Shown here: one piece after another, positions 1-9,418 of the stretch | How the letters are laid out: each line of letters opens with the position of its first letter | How positions within the stretch are numbered: position 1 is the stretch's first letter | From: Zygnema cylindricum | Taxonomy: Eukaryota > Streptophyta > Zygnematophyceae > Zygnematales > Zygnemataceae | Assembly (NCBI GenBank): GCA_037447655.1 | Contig: JBBHKE010002241.1 | Location: 1 to 12,974, forward strand | Direction of reading: 5' to 3' | Length of the DNA stretch: 12,974 bases | The notes under the pieces: model-generated | Database searches by the model: none | Told to the model about the DNA's origin: nothing | What the model saw: the letters and a program-made list of their open reading frames with translations, nothing else | Made by a program: the position numbers and the translations under genes

Positions 1-61
1 ACGCGTCTTCGGCCGATCCAACAATTCGCACATTGTACCCATCATTTTCCCTCTCGATGTG

Positions 62-450
62 AGAATTCGTACACAACTCACATAAACCTTAACTTAGGAA
101 GACCTTTAACAAACACATTATACATGGCAGACTTCGTTGACATGTCTGCACCCTCCTCAACAGTGGGAACGTAACTAAATTTTTGAACTCCTTGGTCGTA
201 ACCAAATTCCTAACAAAATGCCACTGAAATTGCATATGTTTTGTCCTCTTATGGAATACGAGAGGCCATATAACTCATAGTGTGAGAATAAATTTTCATG
301 CATCCAACTGAAAAACCTAACTCTCCCAACATTTCCTTGATCCAAACTGATGCCTTCGCAGCATGACACGCGGCCATGTACTCGGCTTTCGTTAACGCCA
401 CAGTTGGCTAGAGACGCGTCCTCCATGAAACTGGATGGACCTTCTGCTGG
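62..450 (-). pseudogene. Ty1/copia RNase H and pol C-terminal remnant
   Basis: Read on the minus strand, this stretch follows the end of a Ty1/copia polyprotein. A PVSW followed by RTRL lies at 434-423 and just below it. TVALTKAEYMAACHAA, matching the RNase H signature normally written ALST.EAEY.AA, includes 386-357. YVPT lies at 173-162, and ADM-S-TK at 149-132 matches the usual YVPT...ADI.TK ending, with LPKLRF after it. The copy is dead. An in-frame TAG at 410-408 replaces a residue between RL and PTVAL, a second TAG sits at 212-210, and the segment around 340-215 that should hold the RNase H active-site region is poorly conserved. In living elements this domain degrades RNA in the RNA:DNA hybrid during reverse transcription. 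The remnant runs off the left side of the window and points away from the RT remnant at 1329-2290, so it is probably a separate insertion or an inverted piece. Confidence 0.75.
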
Positions 451-1328
451 TGATTATTTGTATTGCTGCGCACTCTGATTGTGTAGTGATCTTATTAATT
501 GGTGTCGAAGGTAGTTAGTGTTCTAGAAATTTAAGAATGATGGGAAGGCAAATGAAACCTTCACCTTCGCTATCAGCGGGTTTGAATAGCCCTCGGCGTC
601 TTCGTAAGACCCTCCGTCTCCCCAAGTGCCCTCTTCGGAATCCTATGAAAGCCGTTCAGTTTTAAAAGGACACAATATGAGGGATCCCTTCCAACGGATC
701 CTTTGAACTTGATAGTTTCGGTGGTACTAGTAATTCGGATGGTCGGATGCAAGAAGCTAAATGGTCGGCCAGATTAAGTTGGACCACTTGAAAAAAAAAT
801 TATGGCTAGAAGAAAGACCTAATATGAGTTTGATGTGAATATTTACAAACGACAGAAAATAATAGAGGAAGTATTTTGAGAGGAGCTAATAATATAGGAA
901 CATTAAAATGGAATTTTTGCAAAAAAATCGTAAGTTGAACTTACTCTTCACGGAAATCACGAACAGGAGGAATTTTGGAAAATTGGAGAATCGAAATCGG
1001 ATGACGAAGCGAATCCTCCCACTAAAAACAAGAAAGCGAAATATGTAATGAAAGGTGTGGCAGATATGTACGGCGTGACGAAGCGCATCATAAAATCACA
1101 GAATAGACAAAACAAAATCAAGTGTGTCGTTCGTACGCGAACATGAATTCGAAGAGGAAGACATGACTGAAACTCCGGCGAGGTACGTGCTAAACAAGGG
1201 GAAAGACACCTGAGAGGCTGTTGTACGATTGAAAAGGTGGAGATATCTCAAAATCACATTATTTTATTTTAGTGGCACGTGAAAATGATTTTCTTTTATA
1301 ACAATTATTCAATGGAAATATGTCAGGG
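451..1328. other. No recognisable gene; probable decayed transposon DNA
   Basis: No long frame or domain is recognisable on either strand. The stretch sits between two copia remnants of opposite orientation, so degraded retroelement sequence is the likely content, for example a rotted gag or integrase region. I could not align any part to a named domain. A run beginning near 900 has codon-like spacing and lysine-rich translations in shifting frames, but it has several stops. Confidence 0.4.
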
Positions 1329-2290
1329 GATCCTCAGTCATTATGCCGAAGCTAGATAGCCCGGCGACTGGGAAACTAAATGGAAAATGCACAGGAAAAG
1401 GAGTTAAAATCAGTTGTTGACAATCACACATTTGAGGAAGCTAAGTTACCTCATGGGAAAGAAGCAATGGACGCTAAGTGGGTTTTTAAGACCAAGAGAG
1501 GCGGATCTGGGGAAAACATCAAATATAAGCTAGGTTACTACTTAAGGGTCCTCAACAAAAAGAGGGAAAAGCTTATATTGAGACTTACGCTCCTTAGTTA
1601 AAGTTGATTCTTTACGTATGACCGTGGCCCTTGCTACGGCTGAAACGAAGCACATCCATCAGATGGATGTTGAAATGACATTTTCAAATGGTGAGTTGGG
1701 AGAAGAGGTTAACATGAAGGTGCCAGAGGGTGTGAAGTCGCAATCTCAAATGGTGTGATGCTAATGTAAGTCCCTATACAGTCTAAAGCAAGTGCCAAAG
1801 TCCTGGTTACAATAAGTTCTTAATTGAGTACGGATTTGTACGAACAGTTTCCGATTCAAGAGTTTACATTCAAGAAGATAGAGAAGGTCAGCTTAAATTC
1901 TTTGTGTAGGCCGACACTCTATTATACTGTCGGATGGTTTGCTACGTCTAAGGGAATTAAAGAAATATTTGGGATTACATCTCAAAGTTACCAATATGGG
2001 AGAAGGACGATATTTTTTGGGAATTGATCTGATTTGCAATGATTTCAGAAATATCGAATTGAATTAGGACCAGTACTGTAAGGAAGTGTTGGCGCGATTT
2101 TCAATGTTGGTCGCAAAACTGCTTTCGACGCCATTGGATCTAAAGGTACATAACAGTAAGTGTGAAGATATGGGAACGGCCAACGTACTTTACGGGGAGT
2201 GAACTGACGCAACTTCGGGTGATCCTGAGATTTGCACATTTTACCTAACAGGAAGTCCATTTGTTTCTTGAGACTAAAAATAGTAGACAT
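1329..2290 (+). pseudogene. Ty1/copia reverse transcriptase remnant, several frameshifts and stops
   Basis: The plus strand follows the N-terminal half of a copia reverse transcriptase in the right order but in changing frames. The pieces are DPQS and an AEA-like motif (1329-1355), a KELKSVVDNHTFEEAKLP block (from about 1400), KWVFKTKR (1475-1498), an ETYAP block (about 1580-1595), VDSLRMTVALA then HQMDVEMTFSNGEL (about 1605-1700), a SLKQVPKSW block (about 1780-1805), EYGFVRTVSDSRVYI (about 1828-1872), NMGEGRYFLGIDL (about 1996-2034) and a STPLDLKVHNSK block (about 2125-2165). The first catalytic Asp, in QMDV, survives. The YVDD box at 1925-1936 now reads Y-C-R-M, so both essential Asp residues are lost. 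This copy cannot reverse transcribe. It ends about 85 bp before the GH81 exon, and no LTR was recognised. Confidence 0.85.
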
Positions 2291-2351
2291 TTTAGTTAGA
2301 TTTAGTTACATTGTTTAGATATTTGGCCTAACGATCTTTATGTGATATTCA

Positions 2352-2376
2352 CATTTTTGTCTTTTCTGATGTGCAG
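2352..2376 (+). other. 3' splice acceptor before the GH81 exon
   Basis: A T-rich tract ends in GATGTGCAG at 2376, directly before TTTGGAGAC, where clear GH81 similarity begins. The frame stays open a few codons upstream only through a GTG, and there is no ATG. A splice acceptor therefore explains the left edge better than a translation start. The exon would begin in phase 0. Confidence 0.65.
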
Positions 2377-3135
2377 TTTGGAGACTTTGGTTTGGCTGTA
2401 TACAACGACCACCATTTCCATTACGGCTACTTTCTTTATGCTGCCGCCGTACTCGCTAAACTGGATCCCGTGTGGGGCGTCACGTATAAAGCCCAAATCT
2501 ATGCGCTAGTCAGTGATTTTATGACCCTTAACTCCAACGATCCGTACTTTCCTCAACTTCGACATTTCGATCCGTACGCCCTACATTCTTGGGCGTCAGG
2601 GCTAACCGAGTTCGCAGACGGTCGTAACCAGGAAAGTACAAGCGAGGCTGTGAATGCGTACTACGCCGCCTCATTGGTCGGTTTTGTCTTCGCGGATCTT
2701 GAGCTAGCCAATGCCGCTGCCACGCTGGCAGGATTTGAGGCGCTATCCTCAAAGATTTTGTGGCACGTCAGTACCAAATCTACTTTTTATCCTCCGGCAT
2801 TTAAGGTGGAAAGTCGGGTTGTAGGAGTGCTTTGGGCCACGAAACGTGATGCAGGGTTGTGGTTTGCACCGGCGACGGATTTCAAGAAGCGTTTGGGGAT
2901 TCAGGTGCTACCAGTGACGCCGTATACAGAGATATTGTTTACTGACGCGTCATATGCGAAGGAGCTCGTCGATTGGGCGAAGCCTGTGGCAGATTCTGAC
3001 GCGTGGAATGGGTATCTATATGCGATCCAGGCGATTTACGATCGTGACGGGGCGATCTTGAAAATTAACGCACTTCAGAGTTTCAACGACGGAGATTCAC
3101 TTTCGAATCTCCTTTGGTGGGCCTATACGCGCTAG
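2377..3135 (+). CDS. Endo-1,3-beta-glucanase GH81, C-terminal exon (5' part missing)
   Basis: Encodes about 252 residues of a plant-type family 81 glycoside hydrolase, which cleaves internal beta-1,3-glucan bonds (callose or microbial wall glucan), usually outside the cell. Diagnostic blocks in order are FGDFGLAVYNDHHFHYGYF at the start, LHSWASGLTEFADGRNQE with STSEAVNAYY after it, RVVGVLWATKRDAGLWFAP, and SLSNLLWWAYTR at the C-terminus. The Asp of NDHHFHYG (codon 2407-2409) and the Glu of NQESTSEA (codon 2632-2634) match the family's catalytic acid and base positions. The frame has no stop or shift and ends in TAG, so the exon looks intact. Family members are usually 600-750 residues, so about two thirds of the protein is missing. 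The upstream DNA is copia remnant, and no earlier GH81 exon is visible back to position 1. It is either the last exon of a gene with a transposon-filled intron or a truncated copy. No signal peptide is present on this exon. Confidence 0.88.
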   Translation, partial: FGDFGLAVYNDHHFHYGYFLYAAAVLAKLDPVWGVTYKAQIYALVSDFMTLNSNDPYFPQLRHFDPYALHSWASGLTEFADGRNQESTSEAVNAYYAASLVGFVFADLELANAAATLAGFEALSSKILWHVSTKSTFYPPAFKVESRVVGVLWATKRDAGLWFAPATDFKKRLGIQVLPVTPYTEILFTDASYAKELVDWAKPVADSDAWNGYLYAIQAIYDRDGAILKINALQSFNDGDSLSNLLWWAYTR

Positions 3136-3265
3136 AGATCATTCACATGTAGAATGAATATGATCACCCTGTTCCTGTTTTTGTATGCTGTATTCCTATT
3201 TTTTTTTTCCTATTTTTTTCAGAAATTGAATAGTACCTTCCTAACAATCATGTGCAAGAATTGTA

Positions 3266-3271
3266 AATAAA
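3266..3271 (+). terminator. AATAAA polyadenylation signal for the GH81 exon
   Basis: A canonical AATAAA lies about 130 bp after the GH81 stop codon, inside an A-rich stretch and preceded by T-rich sequence at 3198-3222. The spacing fits a plant 3' UTR. No cleavage site can be fixed from sequence alone. Confidence 0.5.
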
Positions 3272-5061
3272 AAATAATTCAAATAATTCAATAGTAATTC
3301 AAAGTTCCCATTCCACAAGACTACTCTTGTTGTTAATTCTAACAGCTATATTTCATCAATGAAACATGTATACCTGCCAGTCATGTCTACAAAAGGATTT
3401 GAAAACAGAGTTGGTGTTTAAAATACTTTTGTAGTCAACTCCAATAAACTTATCCAAACTCATCTGAACAGAAGGTACGTTTTTTAAGACTAATTAACAG
3501 TTCAGAACAGTTGACTCGTCATGTCGATTTGAAGTCCTCCACCAATTAAAAAAATTGGGAAGAATATATCACTGAAATGACCACACTAAATATTTTGAAG
3601 CACTAATAGCGATTCACAGGTAAAGTATACAGACAAATTCCTGGCACAGATCATAAATGACCCTGAGGCTTCCAATTGAAGTTAGAAAACACAATATTGC
3701 AAAAAGACATATTCAAAAACATCGACAAAGAAATATGAATTCATCTTTCTTTAAAAGATTCGGTAAGCCCCCATTTTAATAATGTTGTTAAAACAACTGT
3801 TTTCTTTTGATTGATGCAGTACAATCTTGAAAACTCTGCACATAAAAAGTCACTATCCAGATAAAGTCAGAGTAGATGAAGACTCATAGCATGCCATGTC
3901 ACTCCATTTAAACAGGGTTAGGTTAAATTAACATTCTAAATGAATCTCTACTCTATCACTCATGAAGCATTGTCCTTACAGACTAAAAAAAAGGATGCCA
4001 AAAACAATAAAGAGTAGCTATAGGAAAAACAGTGACGAATACGCAGACAAAATTAAAGAAACAAATGCCATAAACTCATTCCATGTTTTTGAGACGAGAT
4101 AGAGAGAGGTGAGCTGTATATTATATTTTTACCTTTATTTTACGTGTTTTTTTCTTTTTCTCTTTTGCTTTTTTTTTCTTTTGTATTATTGCATGTCCAG
4201 CAGTGGACCGTACTTCCAAACATCAGGAAAGAAAAAAAAATCCAACAAAATGAAAAAGAAAGACGAACCTAACCTTGACAACCCACAATCACAACTGAAT
4301 GACAAAAAAAAATCCTATTGGTACAACAAACAACGTTCCATGGACCTAGTTGAAGACTGTTTCTATGGGTTTCCTGGAGGCAGCTTGATGATCTAAATTG
4401 ACAATGCCATTTTTTTTATTTTTACCCTCAACATTTGCAGGCAGCAAATATGAGCAGCAGAAACCCACGAGACTGAAACACTGAAACACTAAAACACTGA
4501 AACAATGACAGCTTTTCACAATCGATCCCCACTGACCAACTTTAAAGGTAAAAGTTAACCACCTAAGAATGCAAAAAACACGTTCCCGTAAATGAGACCT
4601 CTAACAAAGCCCACAAAAGAATCATTTTTTTCCATTTTTTCATCCCACATAAGACGAAAGGAGATTTGTTTTGCCCAGCTTTTCTTCTTTGTTTTTTTCT
4701 CTTTCGTTGATTTTTCTTTGGTTTTTGCTTTCTCTTCCCTTCTTTTTCTTTTTTTTTCCCATTAATCTCTTTCTTTTTTTATGCCTTCACCATGGAAAGC
4801 ATTGCCCATTATTCTTTTTCTCTTTCTTTTTTTTTTGTTTTACATAAAAGCATAAAAAATTGCTGAAAGTTTTTTTTTTCAGCTTCAAAACATTCCTCTA
4901 AGGATACACCGAAAAACCGAAAAGAACCAGGCATTCATGTCAGGTCTTTTTTTCTTTTTATGTCTCTTTTTTTTTTGCCACTCAAAAATTTAAAAAGGAA
5001 AACTGTTTACAGTCTGAGAGAGGCTCCGGTGCCCCAATCAGATTTCTTTCTTTCTAGGAGC
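3272..5061. other. Gene-free AT-rich intergenic and low-complexity DNA
   Basis: No coding region can be supported here. The section from about 4120 to 4200 and from about 4620 to 4990 is dominated by long T and CT runs on the plus strand. The open frames there (for example 4109-4396) are products of the skewed composition. The left part is ordinary AT-rich DNA. The right part should contain the 3' UTR of the minus-strand PABN-like gene that ends at 5062. The first clear AATAAA on that strand is TTTATT at 4415-4420, about 640 bp away, so the true poly(A) signal is probably a variant closer in. Confidence 0.6.
4472..4503 (+). repeat. Short tandem repeat, four 8-bp units
   Basis: Four head-to-tail copies of ACTGAAAC run from 4472 to 4503, the third carrying one change (ACTAAAAC). 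It lies in the gene-free interval and has no evident function. Confidence 0.85.
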
Positions 5062-7801
5062 TCAAAGGTACGGTCGGTATCTCACTGGCCTCCGATATCG
5101 AGGCACCCTCCTGCAAAAAACCAGGGCAGAGAAAGTCAGAGAAAAAAAGAGGTGAAAGGAGGGAGACAACGGTTTTGAAGAGCAAAAAAGAAAGGGTTTA
5201 AAGAGCGAAAAAACAGTCAGAGAATAGTGATAAAAAAACAACCGAGAAGGACGGAAATGAAAAGTTTTGAGGGAAAAAAGAAATGAGAAGAAAGAGACAA
5301 CAGTTTCGAAGAGCAGAAAAAAATAAATGGTCGAAAAGAGCGAAAAAAACAGTTGAGAAGAGTGAAAAAACATTCAAGAAGAGTGATAAAAAACAACCGA
5401 GAAGAACAAAAATGAAAAGTTTTGAGCGAAAAAAACAGTTGAGAAGAGCGACACACATCAAAAAACGACACGCACAAACCAAATATGTCTGTATAGTTCA
5501 ATCCAAGTCAGTTTACCATATCGCATAACCAGGATACCCACATGCTACACCGTCTACCGTTATTACCATTAATGCTTTCTTGACACTTAAATCAGCTTTT
5601 TTTTTCCTGCACGCGTCTCTGTTTAAGATTGGCAACTGGCATGCAACAATCTTGCCTTTCTATCCCAACCGTCGGATCCACATCCGGACAAGTGAGAACA
5701 GAGAAAACTTCGTTTACGTGGCAAACAAACCTTACACTAATAACGTTCCAGTGTAGCTTACACTGTGAAACCATGATGTGAACTGTGAAAAACTGCGTTA
5801 CTGAGTGGTGTGCAAAACTGTCCCGTACTGCATAGAATGTCTTAAATGTAGCACACGATACTGGCACATTTTCATACATTTGTCTATTGCAATCTACTTC
5901 ATTGTCCACCTTCACACAAGCCCAGTTCCAGCAAGCCCATCTTCAGACAGGTCTCTCTGTCACAGACCAAGACAAACCCAAAAACACATCACAGCCTCAA
6001 CCTCTCGAGTCCACACAGAAAAGCCATTTCCAAAGTGTTGCATCACCAAGTCTGAGATCTCATCCCATTCAAACCCAGCTTGCACCTTGGTCAGGAACGC
6101 TATTTCCACATACAAACACAAAACCACTCCATTCAAAAACAGACACCATTCAAAAACAGTAACAAGCATACGCACCCATAGCCAGAAAAAAATGGTCGAC
6201 GGGGTCGAAAACCATACGGATTAAAGCGTCTCGCACGATATTGCTTCATGCCGGGTACATTGGTGCGTTTCGCACACACCTGTTTGCCCCATCATAGCTA
6301 TCCATCCTTGAGAAGATTCAAGCAACCATTTTTCGTAATACGATACATTTCAAGACAACAACATACTCTTTCATCACTCCAAAAGAAGTGCAATATTTTA
6401 CAAATTTCCCAGCAACCACTAAGAAACAATTTATTAATATGAGCTCATAGAGAGGAAGTGCCGCGAAGGTAAAATGAAATGTCGACCTACCTTGAGGGCG
6501 CGTCCATGGAGTTCAGTATCGCTAAGAAGAACTGCATTTGGCACAGCTTCTTGCTCTAGAAACTCAACATACGCAAACCTGGCCCATTTTATACACCAGA
6601 CGAATCTTGGGAAGTCAATTACAATTCAATTGCCACGGCGTGAACAGCGAGCAATTTCTACCCGAGGAAAATTCTCAGCCATGAATGTTTTGCTATATTT
6701 CCCCTCCTTCTAGCCTCTCACTCACTCACCCTCCCTCTCCTTGGAAAAAGATGCAGAAGACCAATTTCAAAAAACAAAATATCTCCACGATTTGCATCCA
6801 AATGAAAATCAGCACAGCTCCCACAGTCCTCTAAATTTCTTAACTCCAATCCCCCTGTCTCACCCTTTAGGCTGGCCAAACTTGTCCATAAGGATTGTCA
6901 CCCGATTCACGGTTCCACAAGACTGAAAGTGTTGCTGGACCTCTTCAGGCGTGCAAGAGTAGTCCACCTGTCCCCGTTCCCAGCCATTTTATTCTTTGCC
7001 ACATCTTCCCGCTTCACACAAATACTTTCAAGAATCACACACCTCATAACAGTTTCACTCATATTCTGCTAAATTGTTGCTGGATCTTAACTTCTTCAAA
7101 AAAGAGGAGCAGCGTCTTTAAGTATTGCATTCAACTCACATTTCCGACAAAAACCGATCTTGCGTCGACTTCCTCTTTGTTCGCCTGCGCTGACGCTGCC
7201 GCCGGGTCTGCAAGATGGACAGCTGTCAGATTAATAGAGGCGGACAGCAGTCAGTGTTATCGGCAGACAGCTGTCAGACTATCACAGGCGGAGACAGCTG
7301 TCATATTGTTACAGACGGACAGCGACAGGCGGACAGCTGCCATATTGATACAGGCGGATAGCTGTTAGATTGTCACATGCGAGGCAAAACAGACAGAATA
7401 GCTCTCCATCGGAAACCTAGAAAGGCTCACCTGCCACGGCACTCATCTCTCTCTCCACCCGAGCCTGCATGTCACGTAATGCTGCTGCTTCCTCCTCCAT
7501 TTCCTTTAACCGCTTCTTCATATCTTCTAGCTCCTGCAACCACAAGGCGTAACACCATTTTTCAGAAGAGATTTTTTCCCTTCTCTAACTACCCTGTCGC
7601 AACTTTAAGGCCTTCGCCAAGTAATCCATACGTCACACTGAAGGAATTAAGTACTCTGCAGTAAATAACCTTAGAAGCAGAATCGTCATTTTGTAAGTCA
7701 TCCAACTTTGAGCCTCCATGATCTCCATGTCCCTCCATGTCGCCCTCCACGTCACCCTCCTCAGGGATCTCTCCTCCGTACACCTCATGTTCGTCCTCCA
7801 T
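5062..7801 (-). CDS. Nuclear poly(A)-binding protein, PABPN1/PABN family, seven exons
   Basis: Coding exons in transcript order are 7801-7670, 7533-7431, 7207-7140, 6967-6864, 6578-6491, 6279-6176 and 5110-5062. They total 648 bp, giving 215 residues plus TGA. All six introns are GT-AG and every junction keeps frame. The start is the ATG at 7801-7799; a GTG just upstream is not needed. The protein has an acidic, Gly-rich N-terminus (residues 1-44, starting [16 protein letters not shown]), a charged coiled coil [20 protein letters not shown] (from residue 45), one RRM (about 95-170) with RNP2 VFVGNV (97-102) and RNP1 KGFAYVEF (135-142), then [11 protein letters not shown] and an Arg/Tyr-rich tail ending [12 protein letters not shown]. 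This is the plan of PABPN1 and plant PABN proteins (about 220 residues), which bind poly(A) in the nucleus, stimulate poly(A) polymerase and set tail length. The tail resembles the arginine-rich segment used for nuclear import and self-association. No stop, shift or lost RNP aromatic residue is seen, so the gene looks functional. It is distinct from cytoplasmic PABPs, which have four RRMs. Confidence 0.95.
5111..6175 (-). other. Intron 6 of the PABN-like gene, 1065 bp
   Basis: This is by far the longest intron of the gene; the other five are 136, 223, 172, 285 and 211 bp. The donor reads GG|GTGCGT after the GGCTAT codons and the acceptor reads TTTTTTGCAG before GAGGGTGCC. Its 3' third is pyrimidine-rich on the sense strand. 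I see no nested gene on either strand; the open frames at 5592-5915 and 5805-6224 have no recognisable domain. Confidence 0.9.
5163..5450 (-). repeat. Imperfect tandem duplication forming a long pyrimidine tract in intron 6
   Basis: Two related units start at 5163 and 5294 (plus-strand GAGACAAC followed by a GTTT-GAAGAGCA block). Later landmarks recur at 5201 and 5336 (AAGAGCGAAAAAA), and at 5227 and 5383 (GTGATAAAAAA then CAACCGAGAAG then ATGAAAAGTTTTGAG). The offset grows from 131 to 156 bp through internal insertions. The plus strand is almost purely A/G, so the transcript of the minus-strand gene is C/U-rich from roughly 50 to 340 nt upstream of the exon 7 acceptor. Confidence 0.75.
7217..7380 (-). 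repeat. Minisatellite of about 25 bp in intron 2
   Basis: Seven imperfect units occupy 7217-7241, 7242-7265, 7266-7289, 7290-7316, 7317-7330 (short), 7331-7355 and 7356-7380. Each begins with a version of GGACAGCTGTCAG, whose core GACAGCTGTC is a perfect 10-bp palindrome, and most end in CAGGC or a close variant. The array fills 164 of the 223 bp of intron 2 and stops 9 bp before the exon 3 acceptor. Confidence 0.85.
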
Positions 7802-8259
7802 CACCTCGTCTGACTCTGCTGTTCACTGCGTGTCTTCGGGTGGAAGGCGTCAGGTGCCGTGCGTGGAAGCGACACGTGGCAGCAAATGATAGGGCGGGCA
7901 AGATTCAAAACCCTTCCAACAAAGAATTGGTCAACGGCTCATGCTGCACCCTCCACTGCTCATCAGGCATCCATCTCTCTCCGCCCACCGTACCATAGTT
8001 CAAAAGTGCGAAAACTAAGAAACGTAATTATTTCGTATAAAATGCGTATAATACAGATATATGTGCGTATTTAACTATTTATCAATAGAAATCAAAGGTA
8101 TTCGTCACCTGATAGGGGTTTTGAGCTCTGAAAAGTTTTTGGTTACGTTTTTCAACTGTTCCAGTAGAAATCTTTTGTCCAGTCGTGCAAACGTTTTAAT
8201 CGAAATACGACGCTGTGACAGTACAGAGTCGATTTGACACCGCACGTACTTAAAAAAGG
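7802..8259 (-). promoter_or_regulatory. Probable 5' UTR and promoter region of the PABN-like gene
   Basis: This 458-bp stretch lies between the ATG and the nearest 1.16-kb repeat. A CACGTG G-box core is at 7873-7878, about 72 bp upstream of the ATG on the sense strand. The nearer half is GC-richer, as expected of a 5' UTR. An AT-rich patch with TATATA-like sequence lies at about 8055-8066. The transcription start cannot be placed, so the split between UTR and promoter is inference. Confidence 0.4.
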
Positions 8260-8266
8260 GGTCGAC

Positions 8267-8272
8267 TTTATT
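8267..8272 (-). terminator. AATAAA at the minus-strand 3' edge of copy A
   Basis: TTTATT on the plus strand reads AATAAA on the minus strand, a few bases inside the repeat boundary. The same hexamer occurs at the equivalent place in copy B (10031-10036). Its position fits the 3' end of a polyadenylated element transcript. No A-tail follows in either copy. Confidence 0.4.
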
Positions 8273-8507
8273 AAAAAGCGCGATGGTAAACCATCTGAGT
8301 CCATGGGAACAAAAAGAAGTAGCATTGCTAAAAATGAAGAACCACATAACGAGGGAATAAACAAAAGGGAAAATCAAGGGAAAACTGACGAAAGTAAGAA
8401 AGGATGGCAGGGAAGTCGAAAACACCCAAAAAAGCAAAACCCAACAAACAAAACATCAAAGGAAAAAACTAACACGTAACAAAAAAACCCCCAATAAAAC
8501 TAAAAAT

Positions 8508-8870
8508 CTACGGAAAGCAACCACGTAAGTCCCCGAATCCCGGAGGAGCACGAGGAGGAAGTTCCGGAACACGCCGTCCATCCATAACGGCAATAGACGA
8601 TCGAAGTAATATAGAAGGCAACACCCGTTGTAGGGCCACGGAAAAACGTTGACGATAAAAAGAAGTAAGGACTGAAACAGGGGGGCTCCCAGGTCCTCGC
8701 CTCTCGAACGAGCGCCGACCACAAGTACAGAAAAACTCGTCCAAAGCCACACCTAAGCAACCACATATCTCGACCGCCATCGGAATGAAGCCATCAATAG
8801 CGTCGCGTAGGGCATAATCACGTCCATTACGAAGCACGTACTTTAGTCTGGTCGAAATGCATATTTTCAA
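8508..8870 (-). pseudogene. Unidentified 120-codon frame in copy A, possible retroelement pol tail
   Basis: The frame begins MKICISTRLKYVLRNGRDYA and contains GFIPMAVEICGCLGVALDEFF and SFYRQRFSVALQRV. I do not recognise a defined domain. The F-P-A-E-GC block followed by a RQR.S.ALQR block loosely recalls the region downstream of reverse transcriptase in some plant non-LTR elements, but that is recollection and not an alignment. The frame has the same length as in copy B, yet the substitutions between them, all within 8508-8729, are mostly amino-acid changing (C/R, R/L, P/A, G/R, F/S, G/W). That gives no sign of protein-level selection. It probably marks a fossil coding end followed by about 240 bp of 3' UTR. 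Confidence 0.4.
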
Positions 8871-9418
8871 ATTTTGGCACGATAGAATGTACCAACCGAA
8901 TTCTGGTCATCATGGCTCATCGGTCCTCCAGCCAAGACCGTTTCTCCAACGAAAACGAGCGTCACATACTAAAAAATTGAAAATTGTATGACATGTAGTA
9001 CTGCCACGTTGGCGCGGATTTTCTAGCAAGCACGCACTATGAAGTACAAATTCTATGAACTATAAGGGGGTGTCCCCATGTAATCGATACTTCTATAGAA
9101 GTGTTTTGGACTCTACAATAGTGAAGATTCTCCCTACTACTTTGAATAACGTCCCAAAGTGCGAAAATGAAATCGGAGCTTAAAAATATGACGGTTGTAG
9201 ACGTAGGTACAACTTGTGACGGTTGAGGACAACTACGAAACTTCCGGACAATTGGTGGCGCCAACAAAAACAGCGACAGTTGTAGACGTCTAAATTATTG
9301 TGACATTGTGCGAGGTGATTTTTGATGAAGTTTTTTTGATGGGCCTGGATTATCTTGCCCAAGGGTCGAAAAGAGGAAAAAGGCCAAAATGCGTTCACAT
9401 GACGACAAACATGCAGTA

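Larger units (their letters stand above)
8260..9418 (-). repeat. Dispersed 1.16-kb repeat, copy A
   Basis: Copy A is 1159 bp and matches 10024-11178 in the same orientation. Homology starts at GGTCGACTTTATT (8260) and ends at CATGCAGTA (9418). The flanking sequences differ between copies on both sides, which suggests an element with defined ends rather than simple unit duplication. I assign the minus strand as sense because it carries the 120-codon frame and a TTTATT (AATAAA on minus) at 8267-8272, right at the edge. No inverted terminal repeats, target duplication or poly(A) tail was found. Confidence 0.85.

Noticed and set aside
2371-2376. GTG at 2371 as the start of the GH81 protein
   Set aside because: Plant nuclear genes rarely start at GTG, the bases form a splice acceptor, and the preceding two thirds of the family domain would be missing.
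4109-4396. A 95-codon plus-strand frame with a hydrophobic start and lysine-rich middle
   Set aside because: The composition comes directly from poly-T and poly-A runs. No domain or supporting signal is present.
5062-5501. Phe/Leu-rich minus-strand frames as membrane proteins
   Set aside because: They are translations of the purine/pyrimidine-skewed repeat in intron 6. Only the last 15 codons of the frame ending at 5062 are real, as exon 7.
8105-8752. Several minus-strand frames of 70-110 codons left of and inside copy A
   Set aside because: They are rich in Phe, Leu and Ser from T-rich composition. Where copy B has equivalent sequence the frames are not kept in the same form, unlike the 120-codon frame.
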